The translations under genes and the position numbers were made by a program. DNA of 64,000 nucleotides from the NCBI RefSeq assembly GCF_001411555.2, contig NC_049914.1, positions 15,454,798-15,518,797 on the forward strand, in the 5' to 3' direction. Shown in pieces: positions 20,992 to 33,435 of this stretch (its first letter is position 1; each line of letters starts with the position of its first letter). The DNA is from Juglans regia (Eukaryota; Streptophyta; Magnoliopsida; Fagales; Juglandaceae). The notes beneath the pieces were generated by a model. The model worked only from the letters and a program-made list of their open reading frames with translations. It had not been told where the DNA came from and searched no databases.

Positions 20992-21732
20992 TGATATGAA
21001 CCCGCGGGAATGAAATCCTTTGAACCCACAATCAATTTGAAAACTCCCCAAGAAAGCCAAAATCAGGTCAAGGATGGAGAATCTAGACCCGATGAGAACT
21101 CGTTTCAAGAACCTAGATTATGTGAAAATCTAGACCAGTCGAAGAACCCGTCTCAAGAACCCAGATTACAAGGAGGAACGCCACAAAGGTTGTGATTTAC
21201 TTTTGATAAGTTCAAAAGTTCAATTAAGAACAAGAGGAGTAAAACTCAACTCACAATGAATAAATTCATCAAATTTCATAAACTTCATAAACTTATTAAA
21301 AATGAGGCTACATAGAGTATTTAAAGCAAAACCTAATGAAACCCTAGCCAAAATAAACCCCCATCTTCCAAAAGTGCCCCTGGATGAACAGTGCCGCGGC
21401 TACAGGATGGCACTACAGTAACTCGGCTACAGTAACCCTAACCCTAGTTCAATAAAATAATAACTTTCCCAACATGCTCCTGCATAGGCCCCCTTAAGTG
21501 CTTCCCATAATAAACTCAATTATTTTAAACTAATAAAATAAGTCATTTAAATGAATTAAATAAATTGAAAGCCTTCAAGTGCCCAAAGCCTTTAAGTCAT
21601 GTTGTTGCTCTTTCCATAGCTTATCAAATCAATCAAAACTGAATTTTCATCATTTAAGACGTTGAACTTGTATTTGGCCCATCTGGAACTTGCAACATAT
21701 CTTTAAGACTAGGCTCACCTTGGTTCCCATCA
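20992..21732 (-). repeat. LTR in leader sequence (741 bp)
   Basis: Complete LTR, TGATATGAACCC to GGTTCCCATCA, with leader sequence on both sides but no target duplication and no primer-binding site beside it. It contains the CTACAGTA repeats and AACCCTAACCCTAG at about 21432-21446. Confidence 0.83.
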
Positions 21733-22230
21733 CGTATGCAGCCCCTTTGATTGATAAGGTTCAATCAACAAATTTCTTTCTTTCTCTTTGTTGTAACTAT
21801 GTAGTAACTTCTGAATATGCTACATTTTCTTTTCTTCTTCTTCTTCTCTTTTTTTTTTCTTTTCTTTTCTTTTCTTTTATTTTCTCTTATTTTCTCTAAT
21901 TTAATCACAAATAGCAATATTCAATTGTGAAAATCAAGCAATTCAATTCAAGTACATAAGAATTGACAATGAAGTATAAGAGAATCAATGGAACGGCACT
22001 CCAAACAGCTGATAAACTTAGAGATGCAGGAAACCCTAGAATTTTGAAACCCTAGGCGATGCTAATTTCAGCCGAACCCAAAACCCTAAGAATTTCGGCA
22101 ACCTACTTTTTGTTTCTATTTTTTTTTTTTTGGCAACCCTAGAACAATGAAACCCTTGAATTAAATTTAAAAATGCAAAAATTAAAAGATAGAATCAGAC
22201 GTGATTGGAAACCTTGCTCTGAATACCAAA
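21733..22230 (-). other. Family leader with primer-binding site
   Basis: Resumes at GTATGCAGCCCC, includes a CT tract (about 21830-21900), and ends with the extra-T primer-binding site at 22216-22228. Confidence 0.8.
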
Positions 22231-22961
22231 TGATTGAAGACGAGGCAATGAAATCACTTGAACCCACAATCAATTTGAAAATTTTCCAAGAAAGCCAAAA
22301 TCAAGTGAATGGTTGGAGAACCTAGACCCGATGAGAACTCATTTCAAACCTAGATTATATTAAAATCTAAACCCGTTGAAGAACCCGTCTCAAGAACCCA
22401 GATTACAAAGGAGGAACGCCACAAAGGTTGTGATTTACCTTTGATAAGTTTAAAAGTTCAATTAAGAACAAGAGGAGTAAAACTCAACTCACAAGGAATA
22501 AATTCATCAAATTTCGTAAAATTCTGAAAATGAGGCTACAAAGAGTATTTAAATCAAAACCTAATTAAAACCCTAACTAAAACAAAGCTGCTTTTACCCA
22601 AAACGCCACTGGATGAAAAGTGACACGGCTACAGTGTCGTGGCTACATTAATACTACAGTAACCTCTTGAAACCCTACTCTAATAAAATAATAAATTTCC
22701 TAACATGCCCTTGCGTAGGCCCCCTTAAGTGCTTCCCATAATAAACCCAATTATTCTAAACTAATAAAATAAGTTCTTTAAATGAATTAAGCAAGTTGAA
22801 AGCTTTCAAGTGCCCAAAGCGTTTAAGTCATATTGTAGCCCTTTCCATAGCTTATCAAATGAATCAAAACTGAATCTTCATCCTTTAAGCTCTTGAACAT
22901 GTAATTGGCTCATCTGGAACTTGTAACATATCTTTAAGACTAGGCCCACCTTGGTTCCCAT
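22231..22961 (-). repeat. Diverged 5' LTR (731 bp)
   Basis: Aligned to the family LTR but more mutated: begins TGATTGAAGACGAGG instead of TGATATGAACCCGCGG and ends GGTTCCCAT without the final CA. It abuts a satellite fragment. Confidence 0.8.
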
Positions 22962-23081
22962 TGCCCTTAATTGGTTTCCAACTAAAGAAGGGCAAAGTGA
23001 AAAAAATAAGAGTTACCCCGATTCGCCCCGGGTTGGGGCATACTTATCCTAATGTCATGGTAGTACCATAGGAAGACTACG
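22962..23081. repeat. Partial 155-bp satellite monomer
   Basis: About 120 bp closely matching the array at 41409-42556 (CAATTGG...TTTCCAACTAA, GATTCGCCCCGGGTTGGGG, GTGGTAGTACCA-like). It is bounded by an LTR of the dominant family and by T1. Confidence 0.85.
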
Positions 23082-26000
23082 TGTGACGCCCCCAGATTCT
23101 ACTTATCGGACGGACATTTGAAGCGTCGAGACATGCAACACAATGTTACCTGCCCCCATTCATGACATATAAGATGCAATATTTCTAACATGTACCTAGC
23201 ATTATGCAATATTCGCAGCGGATAATTTTTTTCTTTAACAATACTATGCATCAAACTAAAATATCCAAAATACTTAAAACATACTCCTTACTTAACGACA
23301 TACTAAATAACTAAGATCACAATAATTGTCCATAAGGTTGTGATCAAAAGAGTGCTGGAGATTAAACTCCACAAATACAAGTAGTAATCTGAGGTAACTA
23401 TTGTAATACCATCTTCGTCGCACCGTCGTTTAATCGACCGTTTCCAGTTGGTCGATTCCTGGTTCTTCTTCAGATCCTATAACAAAATCTACCATTCAGG
23501 GGGAATGGTAGTTGGGACTACCACAGTGAGATTTGATGCATGCATGGCAGGAAAAGTTAACAGAAAATTTCCACACAGGTTAATGATGCATGCATGGCAG
23601 GAAAAGTATGAATGTATAATCAAATCATAAGTAATCATAGCAAAACTTGACATACAACATAACATAACTGGCATAACTTAAACTGAAACTGAAGCTTAAC
23701 ATGAACGTGACTTGAATCATAACGTGGACTTGAAACATAGCATGAACGTGAAGTTGAAATATAACATGGACTTGAAATATAACATGAACGTGAATATGCA
23801 TAATTTGAACATGAACTTGAGCATGACATAACATAAATGTGAACTTGGAACATAATGTAAACGTGAACATAACATAACATGAACTTAAAACATATTCTTG
23901 TCTCATGGGATTACCATGATTGCGTGAACGTAAACTCGAACATAATATAACGTGAACTTGAAACATGACTTGAACGTGAAATACATGAACTTAAAATCTT
24001 ATTCATTAGACTTAATCATTAAAGTGACCATATGGGTGCTACACAGGTCCCCTTGAGCCGTGTGTCCCTGCCAACTACCGCATCACATCACAGGTTTCTA
24101 TACCAGCTGTGAGTGCCTTAATACGTACTCCACAGTTGTTGTGGCCCCACGTATTCTACGTGTCACAATTGTTGTGTCTCACTTAGTGTATGCTCCACAG
24201 TTGTTGTGGCCCCATGACTTCTTTGTTTGTGCCACACTTACTATGGACACACGTAACATAATGTGTAGCACCATCGGCGTTAGTGCCCGGCGCGTTCTGG
24301 TGACCAGCTAATTAGGCCCCATTTGCAACCTGTTGACTGTACTTCGTCAAACCAGGGAATTTCACACATATTTAGATACTCCAGGGTGAGCAAAGGAGTT
24401 CCACTAGGATATTACCACATCTTAGCACTTAGGGTCGTGATTCACATGAATAACTTAACTGGCATACATGACATTTCGTAACGTGACGTAACATGAACGT
24501 GACATAAAAGATAAAAGTTCTAACGTAGCATAACGTGACATGAACGTAAGATGACAGACATGACATACTTCAAGACATAAATGTAACAGAGTACATTTCA
24601 TAACATGGCATACATGCAACATTTCGTAACATGGCATACCATATAATAGATAACATTTCTTAACATGGTGTAATATATGACAGTGAATATTACGTGACAT
24701 GAAATACATGTAACAGATAGCATACTTAACTTAACATGACATACTTGCAATGTATAGGAATACGTGACAGAATATCTTGTGTAACAGATAAATACGTAAT
24801 GGCTTGGCATGGCACATAAGATAACATGCATACATACAATTTAGTTCCCTTACTTATCACTCATACACATTAAACTGATAGTAAGTTAAAAACTAACTTA
24901 CCTCGATCGTCGCGTTCTACGAGAATAAGCGCAAAACACGAGAAATTGTAAGAGGACATTCTAAATGTTAGAACTTTAATTACTAACAATTATAAATGTG
25001 AAAAGAGACAACTTAGATTAAAATTATCATTTTACCCTCTAGGTGTGGGAAAATGACTATTTTATCCCTAACTTAAGGATTTCACATCCTAACTACAAAA
25101 ATTACCAAAATTTACATTTCTCATGTAAATTTTGTCCTAGATTCACATAACAACTCAGAACAATTTAAAATCAATCACAATTATGGAAAACTCACAATGG
25201 CCGAAACATTTTGGTTGTAACAAGGATCTTCCTATCCTAAGTTTAAAATAATACACTTAAAATATCCATTAAGAAATGCTAATCATCAACACCAAACTTT
25301 TTGTAAAAAGACCAAACTTTTTAACAAAAGTAAACCCTTAGATCACAAGTTTTTACCTTAATAAAAACATCTCAAAGAATTCCAAAAAATCAAATCTTAC
25401 TTCTAACATATTCATAACATAATCCTAAGATCAACCATGCTTTAAAACATCAAACAAAAGTCACCAAAAATCACAAAACAACACTTGGAATTTTTGGTTT
25501 TAAACTTAGTCAAAAACAGAAACTTTTCCCTCCACTAACTTTGGTCAATCTCTTGATCCATGGCTTAAACACGCGTGATCTTCAAACTAAAACATCTCAT
25601 GGTTTAAAAATGTGTCCTAAAGAAGATACAACCATCAAACGTAAACTCACATGGCCAAAACTCAGAAAAACATGGATCTAACCCAAAAACATCCAATCTT
25701 AGGCCTAACCGAAATCCTCTTGTATAGAAAACTCATACCTTTAAAAATAATACTAAATATCTTCAAAATAACATCCTAACATGTATATAAGAGGCTTAGG
25801 ATCATCATATAAAAATATCAAAGCCTTTGGAATATGATCAAACCCTAAAATATTCCAACTTTCACAAAACAAAAACAGTTTTTCAACTTCCAGTTTTCAA
25901 GTTTCTAACTCTAAGGAAATCTATCATCAAAAGCTTTATCCATGCTACAAAACCTCAATGCACATTCATAAACATATGCTAACAACACTCCATGAAATTT

Positions 26001-27286
26001 TCGGACCAAGATAAGTCCATTAGCTTGGTCAAAAATTCCAAAACATATCATACTCTCCAGTTTCACTCCCAGAATGACCTTTCCATGGTTAAAAATACTT
26101 TTGACCAATCAAATGAGAATGGAATGAGACTATAAGATATCCACGGAAACTAAACTCAAATACAAACAACTTATGTGAAGGAATAATCGTGCTAAAATAC
26201 TTACAAATGTTCGTAAATGGCCATGCAAAAAGTCTCAGAAATCTGCCTAAGAGAGCTCTTTTGGGTCACTCTCTAAGAACGGGAGAAAAAAATGATAAAA
26301 TGGAGAGAAGTGTGTCTTGCACGACTTTAGACTTCTGGAGGGGGGAAGTTGTGGGCTGGAATGGCCCTTGATTGGAGGTGGCAATGTGACAAAAAGTGGA
26401 GAATAGTGAGCGGCAAAGACTGCCTGCAGCAGCTGTGAAAGATAGAGGTTGATGGAGTGGATTTCTCCTTCACATCAATTCACTATTAGGTGTAGCCAAT
26501 GGCAGTGGATGGTCTGCCATGTGGGGGAGGAAACTTCTCCAAGAAGCTTTGCCAAGGTGGCCAATTTAGTGGGCCTTGGTGGGCCCCGCCAAGTGGGCTT
26601 CAATTTGGGGTTTAAAGGGGGTTTGGTTAGGGTTTGAGATGCTATCAAGCCCAAAACCAATTTTTCTTGGTCCAATCAAATTTCCAAGGTTTAAAAGGTT
26701 GGATAATGATGTCACAATAAGGATTTTATTAATTAATAGCATGTGGAAGTGATTTAATCAAGTGATTAAACACAATGCTAGAAATTGGGTTAAAAAGGGT
26801 TTGGAGACCAACTTTAGGGTTTGGGGAAGCCGTTTAGGATTTCGGTTTCAACCAAACTTTTGGGGTTTCAATAGGATTCCAACCATTTAGGGTTTTGCTA
26901 GGGTTGAAACCCTCTTTGGTTTGACACAATTTGGTTGATCAGATAAAACAAAGTTTTACTTAGGTGACATGATGTCACACCTTGACTTCCTTCACAAATC
27001 CATCTAATGGTTCCTCTTTGTACCAAGTCTCTAATATTCTTCAATGTGTGGCTAAGATCTTGCCAAGTGTCCAAATAAAATTCCTCTAACCTAATTTGGA
27101 CATTTCACACTGTGATTTTGAAAACACTGCACTGGATGCACTTATCGAGGTTACTATTCACTCAAAAAAATTCATAATAAACATAGTACTAAAAAATTCT
27201 AAATATTCATATTAACCTATAGTGAAAATCGTTTAACGAAATTCAACCCCGAACTGCCCCTAAAAATAATTTCACAATTTTTAACA
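23082..27286 (-). repeat. T1, long LTR of a second family (truncated)
   Basis: 4.2 kb with no credible gene. It starts TGTGACGCCCCC on the plus strand, i.e. ends GGGGGCGTCACA in its own sense. Its other end lacks about 265 bp found in T2 (59701-59965). It is collinear in inverse orientation with 59966-64000. Features: a region rich in CATAACATGAACGTGA-type short repeats (23640-24000 and 24460-24840), and paired CCACAGTTGTTGTGG quasi-palindromes (about 24131 and 24191). Probably a long-LTR Ty3/gypsy; the coding part is absent, so the family is not proven. Confidence 0.75.
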
Positions 27287-27370
27287 GATGAAACCCTAGA
27301 ATTAAATTTAAGGATGCTAGAATTAAAAGATAGAATCAGACTTGATTGGAAACCTTGCTCTGATACCAAA
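27287..27370 (-). other. Leader remnant with canonical primer-binding site
   Basis: Last 84 bp of a family leader, with primer-binding site TGGTATCAGAGC on the minus strand at 27357-27368. The rest is lost at the T1 junction. Confidence 0.78.
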
Positions 27371-27474
27371 TGATATGAACCCGTGGGAAAGGAATCCCTT
27401 GAAACCACAGTCAATTTGAAAACTACCCAAGAAAACCAAAATCAAGTCAACGGATGGAGAACCTAGACCCGATG

Positions 27475-28280
27475 GGATATGAACCCGCGGGAAAGGAATC
27501 CCTTGAACCCACAATCAATTTGAAAACTCCCCAAGAAAGCCAAAATCAAGTCAATAGATGGAGAACCTAGACTCGATGAGAACTCGTTTCAAGAACCTAG
27601 ATTATATTAAAATCTAGACCCGTTGAAGAACCCGTCTCAAGAACCCAGATTACAAACGAAGAACGCCACAAAGGTTGTGATTTACCTTTGATAAGTTCAA
27701 AAGTTCAATTAAGAACAAGAGGAGTAAAACTCAACTCACAATGAATAAATTCATCAAATTTCATAAACTTCATAATCTGATTAAAATGAGGCTACATAGA
27801 GTATTTGAAGGAAAACCTAATGAAACCCTAGCCAAAATAAACCCCCATCTTCCAAAAGTACCCCTGGATGAACAGTGCCGCGGCTACAGTGCCGAGCTAC
27901 AGTAACTCGGCTACAGTAACCCTAACCCTAGTTCAATAAAATAATAACTTTCCCAACATGCCCTTGCATAAGCCCCCTTAAGTGCTTCCCATAATAAACT
28001 CAATTATTCTAAACAAATAAAATAAGTTCTTTAAATGAATTAAATAAGTTGAAACCCTTCAAGAGCCCAAGCCTTTAAGTCTTGTCGTTGCCATCTTCCA
28101 TAGCTGATCAAATGAATTAAAACTGGATCTTCATCCTTCAAGCCCCATATTGAATGTTGGGCTCTTGCTAAACTTGTCCCAAGTGGATTGCATCAATCAT
28201 TGCATTGTCTCCTTGATCTTCTTGGCCCATCTGGAAGTTGTAAATGATCTTTAAGACTAGGCTCATCTTGGTTCCCATCA
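27475..28280 (-). repeat. 3' LTR of N3 (806 bp)
   Basis: Full-length LTR; the first base is G in place of T. It holds CTACAGTA repeats, AACCCTAACCCTAG near 27918 and a TTTAAATA-like box changed to CTTCAAATAC in the sense strand. Confidence 0.9.
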
Positions 28281-28294
28281 TTCCCCCTCTCCTC
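28281..28294 (-). other. Polypurine tract of N3
   Basis: GAGGAGAGGGGGAA on the minus strand, next to the LTR. Confidence 0.85.
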
Positions 28295-30022
28295 ATGAGG
28301 ATTCGACCTCGAATCTCCACCTAGATCAAAGGGAAAATGGTTAGTAACATTGAAAATAGTAGAAACATGATACTTACCTGGAAGATCCATTAGACATGCA
28401 TTTTCAATAATTTGTTCAAGAATTTGGAATAGTCCATCCAAGCTACTCCTATCATCAATTGGTAAAGACTTTAAATCTGAAGGAGGAAATGGATTAAGTA
28501 TACAAACAATTTCAATTGGTGAAAATTTAGTAGTAGCATGAACACTCCAATTATATGTAAACTCAATGATTGGCAAACAATACTCCCACAAATGTTCATG
28601 AAGCACATCTAAAGTCTTCCCCGAACCAAAATGACCACTCCAATATGCACACTCAATGAATGGCAAATGATACTCCCGCAAACGTTCATGCAACAAGTCT
28701 GAAATCTTATTTTCACCAGAATGACCACTACAATTATATGCAAACTCAATGAAACGCAAATGATACTCCCTCAAACGTTCATGCAACACGTCAATGTATG
28801 ACAAATGATACTCCCACAAATGTTCATGCAATACATTAATGAATGACAAATGATACTTCCACAAACGTTCGTGCAACACGTCTTTGAATGGCAAATGATA
28901 TTCCCACAAACATTCATACAACACAACAAACGTTTTCCTTACACCAAGGTTACCCAACAAACCAGCATGTCCATCACAGACAAGCAACATACGCATAAAA
29001 CTAGTAGGCACACAAAATCTATTCATTCTAAACAAGTACCAATCAAGTTTATAGAACTTACTAAAAGATGCTTTCTCACATGTTCCATACACACTAGCCA
29101 AGTCATCATCATTAGCATGCAATTCCTTATCATATTCAAGTCTCAATAATTTTGCATCCAAAATGAAGACAAGGACATACCTTCTTGCTAAAGCATCAAC
29201 CACAAAATTTTTCATACCTTGTGTGTATTTGAATACATGAGGAAAAGTCTCAATACAATCCTCCCGCTTAGCAAGCATTCTAGTCAACAACTTATCTTGT
29301 CCCTTTAAGTGTGTCAATGACTCATGTTTTTCCAAGAAAGGTCGGTTAGGAATTGTCGCATCTGGCACAAAATCAATGTAGTGCCCTATCTCCCTAATAG
29401 ATGGCAATCCACTAAATACACCACTTGAAAACACGACCTCATATCCCTGCAACAAAGAGACAACAATACTAGGCAAACATACGTCAAGTTCGTTAGGATT
29501 AAGACTCGCCTTAGCATAAAAACTCACTTTTATCTTTGTTTTTCTCTCACTTTCTTCACACTCTCTTTTCTTTCCACTCTCTTTTTCTTTTTCACTCTCT
29601 TTTTCCCTTTCACACTCTTTTTTCTTTTCACTCTCTTTTTTTCTGTCACTCTCTTTTTCTTCATCTTTTTTTGTACTCTCGACCTCATAATTATTTTTCA
29701 ACTCATTCTCTCTTTTACTTGAGGTCTTAGTCTCACCCTCTTCTTTTTTCTCTCTCATTTTTCTCTCTTTCTCCATTTCGGTCTCACTATTTCTTTTCTT
29801 CTCAATCTCACATTCACTCTTGCTTTTCAGCTCAATCTCACTTTCACTTTCACTCTCACCTTCACTCTTGCTTTTCAGCTCATTCTCACTTTCACTCTTC
29901 CTTGTTTGCTCAATCTCCTTTTCACTTTTTCTTTTTTGATCACTCTCACTTTTACTCTTTCTTTTTTTATCACTCTCATTTTCACTCTTTCTGTTTTGAG
30001 CAACCTCACATTTCAGCTTCAA
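28295..30022 (-). pseudogene. N3 linker and collapsed pol (open ORF of about 600 codons)
   Basis: Opens [18 protein letters not shown] at 30022. A linker of about 165 residues, nearly all K, E, S, N and R, leads to KIKVSFYAKASLNPNELDV and the RT stub (GLPSIREIGHYIDFVPD). The collapsed junction is at NRPFLEKHESLTHLKGQ. Then comes the RNase H end (HVFKYTQGMKNFVVDALARR), an integrase finger remnant, four 15-residue repeats, and longer 30-31-residue units ending FIEFAYN...SGH. It finishes with an integrase-end stretch (VHATTKFSPIEIV, GGDSRSNPHEERGND) and a tail coded in the LTR. A one-base loss (VHGIN-stop) separates it from the upstream ORF. Confidence 0.87.
28560..28930 (-). repeat. 15- and 30-codon tandem repeats in N3
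   Basis: Four 45-bp units (about 28770-28930), then two units of about 90-93 bp (28560-28770) coding for LLHERLREYHLPFIE plus FAYNxSGHxGxxKxxD. Confidence 0.85.
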
Positions 30023-30708
30023 TTGATCCCATGGACCTGTGTTGGAGTTAAAGGAGCAAGTTTGATTGTTTTTCCATCTTTTTCAAAACTGTACATGTTC
30101 CTTAACCCATCATGGATCACCTTCCTATCATACTGCCATGGCTTCCCCAACAAAATATGACTAGCATGCATAGGCACTACATCACAAAGCACCATATCCT
30201 GGTATTTCCCAATTGAAAAAGAAACTAGCACTTGCTTATTTACCCTAACCTCCCCACAATCACTCAACCAGTGCAACATGTATGGTCTAGGGTGTTTCAA
30301 GGTACGTAAATTCAATTTCTCAACTAAAGTAGTGCTAGCCAAATTAATACAACTCCTCAAATCAATGATCATACTACATACCTTGTTGTTGATGTGGCAT
30401 CTAGTATGAAAAATATTCTCACTCTTCTGCCTTATATCATCCATCTTAATTTTTGTATTGAGTGCATGCCTGGTAATAAGAGAATCATCATACTCTTCAT
30501 TCTCATACCCATTTTGAACACTAAACTCGGGACGCCTCCTATCTCTCTTGCCATGAAAATTTCTAATTACCACATCTTGATGATCCATCCTATCCCTCAC
30601 TTCACCCAACACTAAGTTCAACTTCTCAAACTGTTGTTGCATGACTTGCAACACAAAGGATGTGTTATCTACCATCTCCTTTGGTGATGAGTCACTCCTA
30701 TGAGACAT
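30019..30708 (-). pseudogene. N3 gag stub fused to a DLRS protease
   Basis: Starts MSHRSDSSPKEMVDNTSF. About 70 residues of the gag N-terminus (QQQFEKLNLVLGEVRDRMDH) run to ENEEYDD, then jump to SLITRHALNTKIKMDD, skipping the whole capsid domain and zinc knuckle. The protease active site is IIDLRSCINLAS in place of [12 protein letters not shown]: Asp is kept but both glycines are gone, so proteolysis is unlikely. The end VHGIN is a frameshift from VHGDQLKL. Confidence 0.88.
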
Positions 30709-31609
30709 CATAATGTGCTGCACAAAAAGAATGTTAGTGAAAAAAACCTCACACACTCCCTTACGTGTTTACACTCAAATAATGACACTCCACTCGTGTG
30801 TAACTCTGAATTGGCTTTTTACTCGATAATAATCTCACACTCTCTTGCCTTTTACCTCAAGAGTTTTCCCACTCAAGTTCTTTAAGAACTAGTTGAACTA
30901 AATCAAGACAATACAACCTTGTATTATCCCAACTAGTAATTAGATCCAGGAAACAAGAACAAGAGAAACATGAAGGAATAAGAATGACACGAGAATCAAT
31001 GAAGTTATACGAATAAAAGAGTAACAATAAGACAAGATACCAACTTGAGTGATGTATGCAGCAGCCCCTTTAATCATAAGGTTTAATCAACAAATTTCTT
31101 TCTTTCTCTTTGTTGTAACTATGTAGCAACTTTGAATATGCTACCTTCTATTTTCTTCATCCTCTTCTCTTTTTTTTTTCTTTTTTTTTTTCGAATTTTC
31201 TTTTCTTTTCTTTTCCTTTCCTTTCTTTTCTATTCTTTTCTTTTCTTTTCCTTTCCTTTCTTCTCTTTTCCTTTCTTTTCTTTTCTCTAATTCATCCACA
31301 AACAGCAATAGTCATTTGTGAAAACCAACCAATTGAATTCAAACACACAAGCATGGACAATGAAGTAGAAGAGAATCAATGGAACGACACTCCAAGCAAT
31401 TGACAAACTTAGAGATGCAGGAAATCCTAGAATTTTGAAACCCTAGGTGATGCAAATTTCAGCCAAACCCAAAACCCTAAGAATTTCGGCAGCCTACTTT
31501 TTGTTTCTATTTTTTTTTTTTTTTGGGCAACCCTAGAACAATGAAGCCCTAGAATTAAATTTAAGGATGCTAGAATTAAAAGATAGAATCAAACCTGATT
31601 GGAAACCTT
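30709..31609 (-). other. N3 leader
   Basis: About 900 bp; CT tract at 31150-31290. No coding potential. Confidence 0.82.
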
Positions 31610-31622
31610 GCTCTGAATACCA
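31610..31622 (-). other. N3 primer-binding site, extra-T form
   Basis: TGGTATTCAGAGC on the minus strand. Confidence 0.82.
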
Positions 31623-31624
31623 AA

Positions 31625-32417
31625 TGATATGAACCCGCGGGAATGAAATCCCTTGAACCCACAATCAATTTGAAAACTCCCCAAGAAAGCCAAAATCAAG
31701 TCAATGGATGGAGAACCTAGACTCGATGAGAACTCGTTTCAAGAACCTAGATTATATTAAAATCTAGACCCGTTGAAGAACCCGTCTCAAGAACCCAGAT
31801 TACAAAGGAAGAACGCCACAAAGGTTGTGATTTACCTTTGATAAGTTCAAAAGTTCAATTAAGAACAAGAGGAGTAAAACTCAACTCACAATGAATAAAT
31901 TCATCAAATTTCATAAACTTCATAATCTGGTTAAAATGAGGCTACATAGAGTATTTGAAGGAAAACCTAATGAAACCCTAGCCAAAATAAACCCCCATCT
32001 TCCAAAAGTACCCCTGGATGAACAGTGCCGCGCCTACAGTATCTCGGCTACAGTAACCCTAACCCTAGTTCAATAAAATAATAACTTTCCCAACATGCCC
32101 TTGCATAAGCCCCTTTAAGTGCTTCCCATAATAAACTCAATTATTCTAAACAAATAAAATAAGTTCTTTAAATGAATTAAATAAGTTGAAACCCTTCAAG
32201 AGCCCAAGCCTTTAAGTCTTGTCGTTGCCATCTTCCATAGCTGATCAAATGAATTAAAACTGGATCTTCATCCTTCAAGCCCCATATTGAATGTTGGGCT
32301 CTTGCTAAACTTGTCCCAAGTGGATTGCATCAATCATTGCATTGTCTCCTTGATCTTCTTGGCCCATCTGGAAGTTGTAAATGATCTTTAAGACTAGGCT
32401 CATCTTGGTTCCCATCA
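31625..32417 (-). repeat. 5' LTR of N3 (793 bp)
   Basis: TGATATGAACCCGCGGG to GGTTCCCATCA; 14 bp shorter than the 3' LTR in the CTACAGTA region. Confidence 0.9.
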
Positions 32418-33038
32418 CGATGAGAACTCGTTTCAAGAACCTAGATTATATTAAAATCTAGATCCGTTGAAGAACCCGTCTCAAGAACCCAGATTACAGA
32501 GGAACGCCACAAAGGTTGTGATTTACCTTTGATAAGTTCAAGAGTTCAATTTTGAACAAGAGGAGTAAAACTCAACTCACAATGAATAAATTCATCAAAT
32601 ATCATAAATTTCATAAACTTCTAAAAATGAGGCTATAAAGAGTATTTAAACCAAAACCTAATTAAAATCCTAGATAAAATAAAACCCCATCTTCCAAAAA
32701 TACCCCTGAGCGAACAGTGCCGCAGCTACAGTACGGCATTACGGTAACTCGGCTACAGTAACCCTAACCCTAGTTCAATAAAATAATAAATTTCCCAACA
32801 TGCCCTTACATAGGCATAAACCCAATTATTCTAAGCAAATAAAATAGGTCCTTGAAATTAATTAAATAAGTTGAAAGCCTTCAAGTGTCCAAAACCTATA
32901 ATTCATGTTGTTGCCCTTTCCATAGCTTATGAAATGAATCAAAGCATAATCTTCATTGTTTAAGCCCTTGAACTTGTATTTGGCCCATCAAGAACTTGCA
33001 ACATATCTTTAAGACTAGGCCCACCATGGTTCCCGTCA

Positions 33039-33200
33039 GTTCTACCTTGGAAAGATGGTATTTTCATTTTGATGCCACCAAAATCTCTATCTACACCATC
33101 TTGACCCCTTAGATTCCCCTCAAGTCCTCTTTTATGCCTAACTCTTCTATTTCTACTCGACCCAACGTCAGATGCAAAGTCTTCCTCATCCCCTTCGAAA
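33039..33200 (-). pseudogene. Gag fragment
   Basis: Codes for KMKIPSFQGRT (start of the capsid domain) and the upstream Arg/Gly-rich stretch, then breaks off at about 33200 into leader sequence. Confidence 0.75.
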
Positions 33201-33435
33201 AAAAAAATGCACGAGAATCAACGAAATTATATGAATGAAGCAGTAACTATAAGACAAGATACCAACTAGAATAATGTATGCACCCCCTTTGATGCAAGGC
33301 CCAAGAAAAAATCTCGGATTTTTTTTTTTTTTGACGATTTTTTTTTCTGGGCGATTTTTTTTTCTTTTCCTTTCTATTTTTTTCTTTTCTTTTCACTAAT
33401 TGATTTGATCACAATCAAGAATAACTAGTCCTAAC
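33201..33435 (-). other. Leader fragment
   Basis: AATGCACGAGAATC... with T-rich tracts at 33318-33365, stopping at AACTAGTCCTAAC before the N4 LTR. Confidence 0.7.

Larger units (their letters stand above)
27475..32417 (-). mobile_element. N3, complete derivative element with dead protease
   Basis: 4,943 bp with target duplication CGATG (27470-27474 and 32418-32422), both LTRs, purine tract, leader and primer-binding site. Coding: gag stub plus DLRS-type protease (30019-30708), then linker and collapsed pol (28295-30022). The LTRs differ by about 8 substitutions and one 14-bp gap, near 1 percent. Confidence 0.92.
27371..33038 (-). repeat. 5' LTR split by N3 (27371-27474 and 32423-33038)
   Basis: The two parts form one LTR once N3 and one CGATG copy are removed. 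It ends CCCGTCA rather than CCCATCA. Its outer edge abuts gag coding sequence (GTTCTACCTTGG, 33039), so this LTR's element had itself inserted into, or recombined with, a gag gene. Confidence 0.85.
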
